Shown piece by piece: positions 56,332 through 64,000 of a stretch of 64,000 bases of DNA. The notes below the pieces were generated by a model. The model was not told the DNA's origin. It did not search any database and saw nothing but the letters and a program-made list of their open reading frames with translations. The DNA comes from Emydura subglobosa (Eukaryota > Chordata > Testudines > Chelidae). Location of the stretch: contig ML679956.1 of assembly GCA_007922225.1 (NCBI GenBank), forward strand, positions 74,870,095 through 74,934,094. Reading direction: 5' to 3'. The stretch's first letter is position 1. Each line of letters opens with the position of its first letter. The position numbers and the translations under genes are program-made.

Positions 56332-57860
56332 TTGTTAGAGTCCCAGGGTCAGGGCATGCCCCGTTCCCAGGGGTTTAAACCCTGCGCTTTGTGTAAGAAG
56401 CCTATGCCGAAGAGTGACCTGCATCAAAGTTGTTTAACGTGTCTGGGAGAAGTGCATGTCAGTGAGAGGTGCAAAATCTGTAAAAGTTTTTGCCCTTGGA
56501 CTAAGAAAGAAGGAGATCTCTGTCTTAAGGCCATCCTGATGGAGCTGGCACTTAGGCCGGTGTCGGAGCCCGGTAGATCTGACTCGGCACCGAGCACTCC
56601 TCCGGCGCCCTCCGCCTCATCTTGGCACTGTTTGCCATCTCTGGTACCAAAGAAGAGGCCAAAGAAGACTCGCACAGAGCGTGATCTCTCCCCTGCGGAA
56701 AAGGTTAAAGGGGACCAGGCGAGACCTGGGTCAGGCCACCAATCCTCCCCGCCTCAGAAAGGTCCCTCGCCATTGCAAGCGTCGACCCCGGCACCAGGCC
56801 CTCCACCGTCTCTGGGTAGCAGTAAAGTCCCTCACTGCCTGGTGGTGCCGTCGACCCCGGAGATTTTCCAGGCTACGTAAGATCTCCTGGCATTGCCCGT
56901 GCCGCCAAGGGACGGTAGGCCGTTCCAAGACTCGGCATCAGCAATGACAGACAACATATCGAGCAGATCTGCCTGATAGTCGCCTTCTTCGAGGCACCAT
57001 TCACCGGTGCGCAGGCACTGCCCGGAGTCGAGGCCACGCTTTGCGGGCCAGGAGAATGTCAGACCGGACTTCCGACTTCGGTCTCCAGAGGACTGGCACC
57101 GTGCGGCACATCGCCACAGCGCTCCGGAGCGGCGCAGGCCACCGGGCTTGCAGCACATCTCCCCTGCACCGCAACCTCGTTCGCCTAATCCGTCCAGGAA
57201 ACCAAAGGACAAGAGCTGGTCCCAGCATGCCCATCGCTTGGGCTCCCCGCACCACTCTCCGGTGCTGGAGCAGCATGCCTTGCCCGGCATCCTGCGATGT
57301 TCAGACTCGGCACCACCATGGCTGTCGGATAGCGGCACATTCTCGGACAGCGAGGAGGTTATTCATACAAGGCAGACTGCAATACTGGTGCCCGGTTTCC
57401 CTACAGCGCCGCCAGTGGGAGCATGGCCACAAAGTCAGTGACCCGGACTGTAGCCCTATTGGTGGGGGTTTCACTTGGGGATTCCAAAGCCCAGTTCCGG
57501 GAGAGGAACTTCGGTGCCGCAGTCCTCCATCCCTCAAGGTTTGGCGCCACACGTGGACTTGGAGTCCGACCATGAGGACTCACATGCCTCGAGCCCAGGG
57601 GAATCTACCCCTCCCTGAGTAGAGGCATTTCCCCCACCTCAGCCACCAGCCTCCTCATTGTTGTCACCAGATGAGGCAGTCGCGGCCCCTTCATCAGCAG
57701 TACCGTTAGACGATTTCAGGGTGCACCAGGACTTGCTGAAAAGGGTCACCTCTAACCTGGGCGTTAAGATAGAGGAGTTGAATGAGCCAGTGGACGAGCC
57801 CTTTGGGATACTGGCCACAGCGGCTCCCAGCAGAGTGGCCCTCCGGTCCATGATGGGGTG
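56332..57860 (+). pseudogene. DIRS Gag-like pseudogene (element 2)
   Basis: Frame 56332-56880 starts with the same Cys-rich head as element 1 (CALCKKPMPKSDLHQSCLTC, then LGEVHVSERCKICKSF) and ends at PSTPEIFQAT, the counterpart of the LTPEAFQAARNL motif. A Ser/Pro/Lys-rich middle follows. 56880-57860 continues in shifting frames with Arg/His/Ser-rich sequence and an acidic end (KIEELNEPVDEPFGI, 57760). It is less Arg/Ser-pure than element 1, so the two copies come from different subfamilies or have diverged a long time. Confidence 0.7.
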
Positions 57861-57867
57861 GTTAAAT

Positions 57868-58200
57868 TAGCCAAGAGTCTTTACCAAGTACATGTCAGTA
57901 GTGGCGGCATACCTCCGAAGGAGAGGGGTGCAAGTGTTCCCTTACCTGGACGATTGGCTCATCAGGGCAGGTCAAGGTCTCAGGTCCAGGCTGGCATCAC
58001 AATGACCTGAAATGATTGCCAGGCTCTAGGCCTCCTAATAAACGAGCAAAAATTGACATTCATCCCCATACAGAGGATGGAGTTCATTGGGGCAATGCTG
58101 GACTCATCCAAAGCCAGAGCATTCCTTCCAGATGAAAGGTTCCTGGCAATGACAGACATTATAACCCGTGTTTCGTCCCACCCCCTTATGATGGCGAGGA
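57868..58200 (+). pseudogene. DIRS reverse transcriptase, palm/thumb remnant (element 2)
   Basis: PRVFTKYMSVVAAYLRRRGV then QVFPYLDDWLIRA (to about 57967) contains the catalytic YLDD box. After a frame break, IPIQRMEFIGAMLDSSKARA then FLPDERFLAMTDII (58060-58160) is the conserved segment after the palm of DIRS RTs. The fingers and first catalytic Asp are deleted. It used to copy the element RNA; now inactive. Confidence 0.8.
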
Positions 58201-58469
58201 TCTGTCTCAGCCTCCTGTGCCTCATGGTGGCCTGCACCTCTGTGGTTCCCCATGCCAGAATGCACCTCAGACCCCTCCAGATGTGGGTGGCAGCAGTTTA
58301 TTCTCCAGCCAGGCAGCTCCTGGATAGGATACTTACGGTTCCTCTGGAAACACTTACCTCCCTGGTGTGGTGGACGGATCCACGTTGGGTACTCTCGGGA
58401 ATGCCTTTTGAGGTGCCCCAGCCATTGGTAACACAGATTTCCAGTGCTTAGGACTGGGGATGGGGAGCT

Positions 58470-58900
58470 CACTTGGGTTCCCTAAAGACCCAGGGCATGT
58501 GGACCTCAGGGGAACTGTGGCTACATATCAATATCAGGGAGCACAGGGCAGTTCGTTTAGCTTGTATGGTCTTCCTACCACATCTTGCCAACAAAGTGGT
58601 ACAGATACGGCCTCCGTATATTATATCAACGGGTGGGGTGGCTCAATCCCCAGCCCTGTGCAAGGAGGCTGTGAGTTTCTCAGACTTTTGTGTCACTCAC
58701 AACATTCACCCAATTGTGGTACATCTCCCGAGGGTCTATAACTCTTTGGCGGACCGACTCAGCAGGTCCTTCTGCTCTCACCACGAGTGGTCCCTCCAAT
58801 CGGAGGTAGCGACCCACATCTCCCAGCAATGGGGCTCTCCCCAAGTGGACCTCTTTGCCACCAGGGACAACAAGAAGTGCCCTTATGTCTGCTTCCATTA
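58470..58900 (+). pseudogene. DIRS RNase H-like domain (element 2)
   Basis: SGELWLHINIREHRAVRLA (58500-58560) is the second strand/helix block with the Glu-Arg usually read as LELRAV. HLPRVYNSLADRLSRSF (58720-58770) is the terminal Asn-x-x-Ala-Asp block with its catalytic Asp. QVDLFATRDNKKCPYVC (58846-58896) is the conserved post-RNase H DLFAT motif of DIRS pol. One frame is open for 142 codons here, the best-preserved pol segment. Confidence 0.75.
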
Positions 58901-58949
58901 AGATCTCAGTGCGGGCTCTATCACAGATGCCTTTCTTCTCTCCTGGTCG

Positions 58950-59210
58950 GGGGTTCTCTTGTACGCCTTCCCGCCAATACCTCTGATCCACAAAGTTCTC
59001 CTGAAGGTGAAGAGGGACTGGGCACGGGTCATCCATGCAGCACCAGCATGGGCCCGGCAACATTGGTTCGGGATGCTTCTGGAGCTGGTGGGATCCAGGC
59101 ATCGGACCCTGCCGCTGCGGCTGGATTTCCTGTCTCAAGATCAAGGTCACTTGCTCCACCCAGAGCTGAGCTCCCTGCATCTGACGGCATGGATGCTCCA
59201 TGGCTGAGTC
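58950..59210 (+). pseudogene. DIRS linker between RNase H and recombinase (element 2)
   Basis: YAFPPIPLIHKVLLKVKRDW (58957-59016), then ARVIHAAPAWARQHWFGMLL and HPELSSLHLTAW (to about 59198) match the conserved segment that follows DLFAT in vertebrate DIRS pol. Its biochemical role is not settled. The frame is open. Confidence 0.65.
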
Positions 59211-59214
59211 AGGA

Positions 59215-60215
59215 GGAGCAGGCCTTCTCAGCCCAAGTTCAGCGCGTGACCCTAGAAAGCAGGAAGCCATCAACCAGATTGGCCTATAGGACTAAGTGGA
59301 AGCGCTCCACCTGCTGGGCGACTGAACGTGGAGTGTCCCTGACAGAGGCGTCGATCCCGACAATTCTGGAGTATCTGCTCCATCTAAAGCAAAGGGGATT
59401 GGTCGTCTCATCTGTTAAGGTCCACCCCTTAGTGGAAGGTAGAACAGTCTTTTTGCACAAAATGATGGCCAGGTTTCTTAAGGGCTTAGAAAGGCTGTTC
59501 CCGTCTATAAGGGATCCTTCTCCTCAGTGGGACCTGAACTTGGTCCTTTCTAGAGTCACAGGACCGACCTTCGAACCCATGGCCTCATGCTCCTTACTTA
59601 AGTGTCCTGGAAGGTCACCTTCCTGGTGGCTATTACATCTGCCAGACAAATTTCAGAGATCAGGACATTGACACCAGAACCACCCTACACGCTGCTCTTT
59701 AAGGCCAAGGTCCAACTGCACCCATAGCTGGCCTTTTTGCCTATGGTAGTCTCACACTTCCACCTCAACCAGGACATCTTTCTATCTGTCCTTTGTCCCA
59801 AACCTCACAGCTCCAGTGAAGAGAGACGCCTGCACTTTCTCGATGTGAGACAGGCCTTGGCGTCTTACATCGACAGGACCAAACTTTTTCGTCGTTCGAC
59901 AAAACTCTTTGTTGCTGCTGCAGACCGAATGAAGGGACTGCTGGTTTCTTCTCTGCCTATTTCAAAATGGATTATGGCCTGCATCCAAACCTGTTATGAG
60001 CGAGCCGGGGTCACGCCTCTGGGGCCCTTCACAGCCCACTCAATGAGAGCATATGCCTCATCTGCAGCCTTCCAAGCTCATGTCCCCATCTGGGACATCT
60101 GCAGGGCAGCTGCCTGGTCATCGGTACATATCTTCACGTCCCACTATGCCTTAATGCAGAAAGTGTGGCATGATGCTGGCTTCGGTAGAATGGTGCTTCA
60201 AATGTCACGTCCATG
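59215..60215 (+). pseudogene. DIRS tyrosine recombinase (element 2)
   Basis: The N-terminal SAM-like part reads VTLESRKPSTRLAYRTKWKR (59240-59305). After frameshifts around 59560-59740, the catalytic half is open from 59737: FHLNQDIFLSVLCPKPHSS, then LGPFTAHSMRAYASSAAF (60018-60072, holding the His-x-x-Arg of the active site), ICRAAAWSSVHIFTSHYAL (60099-60154, with Tyr of SHYA as the likely nucleophile). It would have integrated circular DNA. The start Arg of the tetrad region is in the broken middle, so activity is unlikely. Confidence 0.8.
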
Positions 60216-60251
60216 AACTCCTGCCCGCCTCCGGAGACACTGCTGGTGAGT

Positions 60252-60352
60252 CACCTAATTTGGGAATGGACATGAAAAAGCACTCAAAGAAGAAAGAACG
60301 GTTACTTACCTGTCACTGTTGTTCTTCGAGATGTGTTGCTCATGTCTGTTCC
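60252..60352. repeat. DIRS internal complementary region (element 2)
   Basis: 'aaaagcactcaaagaagaaa' (complement of the left end), then 'gaacggttacttacctgtca' and 'gttgttcttcgagatgtgtt' (complement of a right end that is no longer present). Nearly the same text as element 1 at 15720-15790. Confidence 0.85.
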
Positions 60353-60379
60353 ACACCCGCCCGAGGGCAGCATCGGAGA

Positions 60380-62310
60380 AATTGTCATGGTGTTTGTTTG
60401 ATATTTAACATGTAGCCAATGTGACATGGGCCGATCAGAGGTGGTATCTGACCTTTTGCTACTGAAAGAGAGATAGTAGATTAGGTAAAAGTAGTCAGTG
60501 CCAAATTTTCAAAAATAACTTGATTTTCTGAGTTGAAGTTTTTTCCCCGTAACACAAATAATTGCCTTGCTGTAGACTGGGTTTAAAAGAAGCCTGTAGA
60601 AAGGATCTCGTTCTTTATTCAATTCTATTGGCTTTTGTTCTCTTATGCCTCAGCTTCATTTAAGTTCTTAAGCACGTGCTTAAGTATATGCCTAAATCAA
60701 TGGAATGTGAAAAGCTTAAGAGAGGTACGGCCAGACTTTAAGCTGTGGTTTAAAGGCTCTACTGAATTGGGGCCTAAATTACTAAAGATTTTCTATTGGT
60801 TTCATCCCTATAAAATTCTGTAGGACTTTCCATAATAGATCAAACTCCAGGTCTTCTGTTCCCTTTTCTAGATGCATTGGTTGTCGCCTTATGCTTGCGT
60901 GTCTGCCTGAACAATTCGTGGTTTAAAAATCTGGGTTAGACTGACAGTTGCAACCATCAGTAGCTTGCAAAGTTGAAGTGGCACATTTGTCCCCTTTCCA
61001 TGTGCACCAACAACTCCCATTGTTGTCAGTGGGGATTATTATTATTATTATTTAATCATTTTGTACCACTTAAAAGTCACACCAGGTTGGACCCCATTGT
61101 TCTAGGTGCTGAAGAAACACGCCTTAAATGACAGCCATGGATGTACATAAGAATGGGGAAAATCGCAGCTGGGTTTGAATTTTGCATAACCTCACCAGTC
61201 CAGTTTTAACTTTTCAAAACAGGGATGGTTTTGAGCAGAGTCATAATTAACTCACTGTCCAAAGTGTCAGGGGAAGGGTGAACTGTTTAGTTTTTAGACT
61301 CTTCTATAATACAACTAGTGGAGGGTATGAACTGCCTTCCCTACCTCCAAAGGGTTTAGTAATAGGTTTCAGAATCCCTTACATTCAATAAAATGAACAT
61401 GTCGAATAGTAGCGGTGTGTGTATGTGCGTGTGGATACACACATGTACACTAGAGCTCTGTAAAATGCACACTTCTTGATTGCAGAATCTCACATGACAT
61501 TTTTCTCCAGTCCAACCAATTTCACAACCCTACAAGTTCTTCTTTAGTTACAGGGTTTGTTTTCACCTAGACAAGGAGATGCAAAATTTTGCATGAAAAA
61601 CTCAGAAGTGTGTTCTTTTTTAAAAAAAAAACAAACCACCAAACATATTTGATGAAAGGCCACTCTTGCTCACCAAGGATCATATATTTGCTTGGATACC
61701 ATCTCTGGTCTCACTGGAAATTGGGCTCGCACACACGATCATTTTCTTGAAGCTTTGCATTCTGTAGTAACATTTTCTAGGAAAATGGGATTATTTTTGT
61801 TTGTCACAACAAGAGAACCCTCTCATCCAAACGGTGCATATCTTCATTTGCTAATTGCACACCTCTGATGATACACCCTGAGGTTGTTCTCTGCTCCTGC
61901 AAATCATTTGCTCAGCTGGACATAAAATACATTTGTGAAGATCTGAAGGTCTAGTGCATCTTACCTTTTTTTTCCCCCCCAACCAAAAATGGTTTTGTTT
62001 TATCTTGTACATCCACCATTTCAACATCAGTTGGATGAATCTAGACTTTAAAGACTCATTTAACACGGTTTTCATTTTGTTTGTTTTAAAGAGCATTGTA
62101 TCAAATGATCATCTGGGAAACTGGGATGAACATGCTGCAATTGGAGGTGGCAAAAGACTCCATGGACCAATAGTGCTGTCAATTTTTGACAATTGATTTT
62201 GTCCCATTCTCCCAAATTTTGTAGCCACACCTGAAATTTTGCACCTGTTTTCAGGGTGCTGAGGTGGATTCCTGTTTAAGATATGCTCTAATTCAAACAG
62301 GAATCATTTC
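60380..62310. other. AT-rich sequence, no gene recognised
   Basis: Contains scattered old repeat phrases (for example 'ccccattgttctaggtgctg' at 61092) but no exon or structured RNA that I can support. Confidence 0.45.
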
Positions 62311-62314
62311 GGAG

Positions 62315-62400
62315 AAGTTGTCTGGCCTGTATTATACGGGAAATCAGACCAGATGATCACAATGGGTCCCTTCCAGCTTTGCAATCTATGAGTCTATACC
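62315..62400 (+). repeat. CR1 LINE 3' tail, plus strand
   Basis: 'ctggcctgtattatacggga', 'aatcagaccagatgatcaca' and 'gggtcccttccagctttgca' form a sense CR1 terminus. Confidence 0.8.
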
Positions 62401-63051
62401 TTATTAACTGTGTTCTACTGAGCAACCTCCCCACAGGAGCGCACACTCCTGTGTGCATGTGTCACTGATGCTCTCCCAATTTTCGCTTGTTTCCCCAGTT
62501 TCTTTGACAGAGTCCTAGCCATCAAGGATAGGTGTGGGGGGATGGGGGAGATAGACCAAAGATCTGAGTTTTCCAGGAACCACCCACACCATGTTCCACT
62601 GTGGGGGAGGAGGAGGAGGACGGAGGTGGCTTCCCTGGCCCCTCACCTGGAGCTGTCTTTAGGACCCTTGGCTCAGTCCACCCTTTTGTGCCAAACTGTC
62701 CATCATCAGTGTCAAGTGCTTGAAAACCATTTATGTGTAGCTGGTTTCGGGGGTGGGGAGGGAGCACATTAAGAAAGGGCAGCTGGTTTCACGTGAGCAG
62801 ATTTTACCTTCTCTTTGTAAACTAAACCTGCAACTTGGGCCAGCTCTTTCTCTGCTGGGACTCAGCATATCTTGAGCGACTAACTTCATCTCCTGGTTTA
62901 CACCAGAGTAAGTATGGCTTTTTAAAGAATGGCCACAAAATCAGCTCGGCATAGTGAGGTGGGACCTCATCTTTCACCACTGGGGCAAGCGAGAGCTTTG
63001 CCATTGACTTCAAGGGGTGCAGAAGAAGCACTCAAGCACATGCTTAATTTT

Positions 63052-63118
63052 GGGCCTGATCAAAAGCCATGAAGTCAATGGAAGGTCTCAGTGATTCCAA
63101 TGGGCTTTGAATCAGGCC
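63052..63118. repeat. Short hairpin repeat
   Basis: 'gggcctgatcaaaagccat' is mirrored by 'tgggctttgaatcaggcc'; the centre contains 'gaagtcaatggaaggtctca'. Confidence 0.7.
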
Positions 63119-63122
63119 TTTA

Positions 63123-63202
63123 GGCTCGGCTCCTCAAGGGTATTCAGGCTCTATTGATTTTGGTGGAAGTTAGGAGCCTAAATACCTTTGGGGAGCTGGG
63201 CC
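63123..63202. repeat. Short hairpin repeat adjacent to the previous one
   Basis: 'ggctcggctcctcaagggta' is mirrored by 'aatacctttggggagctggg'. It lies four bases after the 63052 hairpin, so two palindromic units sit in tandem. Confidence 0.7.
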
Positions 63203-63209
63203 TTTGTGA

Positions 63210-63420
63210 TTTATGTAATCAGACACGTAGGGCTGGAAGAGACCTGGAGAAGTTCTCACGTCCAGCCCCTTGCACTGCAGCAGGACCGAGTAAACCTAGA
63301 CCATCCCTGACAGATGTTTGTCCAACCTGTTCTTAAAAACTTCCAGTGACAGGCATTCCATGGCCTCCCTTGGAAGCTTATTTCCAGTGCTTTCTATTCC
63401 TATTCCAGAACAGGGATAGG
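63210..63420 (-). repeat. CR1 3' end with ORF2 tail, minus strand
   Basis: 'agggctggaagagacctgga', 'gttctcacgtccagcccctt' and 'tgtttgtccaacctgttctt' are the reverse complement of a CR1 end and the last ORF2 codons; it is more diverged than the 53573 copy. Confidence 0.75.
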
Positions 63421-64000
63421 AGGATGTGCAATTTGGCTGAATAGCGATAGAACTACACATGTGCTTAAAGGTAAGCAAGCACCAGGATCTAACGGTGCCC
63501 CTGCTTAGTTTAACAAAGAAGCCAGTTGGCTGTATGTATCCCTGGTTGATGATTTTACCCCATAACCACAGAGTTGTCTACATAGCATTATGACAGACTC
63601 CTGCAGCCGTGCTTAGACAAAGAGCAGTGGGGGGAGGCGTCTCTATCGACTGGTGCTAATAATTACTGCTGGACTGTATTCGTTCCGTTTCCTGTCATAG
63701 TACTGCTGAGTGCATAGTGTCTGTCATTTACATGAGGCAGAGAGAGAATACATCATTAAATGATGAAACTAGTGAAAGGATATTTGTTAAATGGGGTGCC
63801 CTCTTTCTCTCCTCCTCGATTCAGCTTCGTTTTGATTCCACGTAAGGATTAAAAGTCACAACGTTACAAAAATTGTTTTTTGAGGAGTTGGTTTTTTTTT
63901 TAAAAAACCTGTCCTCTGGGTAGGTAGTGTAAATATGGCCAGAAATAAGACTCATGTTCTTTGTTATGTTTTGAATAGAGGGACGGCAAGAAACGGTGGA

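Larger units (their letters stand above)
56017..60375 (+). mobile_element. Second DIRS-type retrotransposon, longer, right terminus lost
   Basis: The left end TTCTTCTCTGAGTGCTTGTT (56017) matches in reverse complement the first half of the internal complementary region at 60252-60352. Order on the plus strand: Gag-like (56332 to about 57860), partial RT with YLDDW (57868-58200), RNase H-like (58470-58900), a conserved linker (58950-59210), and tyrosine recombinase (59215-60215). The RT fingers are missing, because Gag runs straight into the palm near 57868. After the internal complementary region the right inverted repeat present in element 1 is absent, so the element is truncated near 60375. 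Many frames are broken. Confidence 0.85.

Overview
The window is vertebrate nuclear DNA, most likely from a turtle. It holds large introns, abundant CR1 LINE tails in both orientations, MIR/CORE-SINE relics, many short hairpin or hAT-type MITEs, and DIRS and Ty3-type retroelements together. That mix is typical of turtles and related sauropsids. The species call is inference; nothing here names a species.

Only one host gene is supported. It is a plus-strand orthologue of ZBTB47, a BTB/POZ C2H2 zinc-finger transcription factor. Five coding exons are visible: 22211-23584 (BTB domain, acidic region, fingers 1-2), 32687-32834 (fingers 3-4), 35224-35339 (finger 5 and the start of 6), 44211-44355 (rest of 6, finger 7), and 44879-45252 (fingers 8-9, proline-rich tail, stop). 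All visible splice sites are GT/AG and the phases match across every junction. The open frame of the first exon starts right at its acceptor, so a short upstream exon probably carries the initiator; I did not find it. A probable 3' UTR runs to an AATAAA at 47560.

Layout. 1-22 kb is upstream or intronic DNA dominated by transposons: a minus-strand Ty3-type element with integrase before reverse transcriptase (Gmr1-like order), split by a CR1 fragment (about 4.7-8.5 kb); a long minus-strand CR1 interrupted by a hAT element with an 8-bp target duplication (8.6-11.8 kb); a DIRS-type tyrosine-recombinase retrotransposon keeping both inverted terminal repeats and the internal complementary region (13.57-16.05 kb); and an L2-like LINE fragment (18.5-19.1 kb). 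22-47.6 kb is the ZBTB47 body, whose introns hold hAT MITEs, CR1 and MIR copies, LTR-like blocks and a CpG-rich stretch with a CTCF-like site (about 29.8-30.6 kb). 47.6-64 kb is downstream and has no host gene that I can support. It holds a second, longer DIRS element (56.0-60.4 kb), hairpin MITEs and CR1 tails.

The mobile elements are all decayed: frameshifts, stops, internal deletions, or missing ends. Their value is structural. Pol-domain order, DIRS terminal architecture, nested insertions and target duplications can be read directly. No bacterial-type operons, CRISPR arrays, rRNA or convincing tRNA genes were seen.
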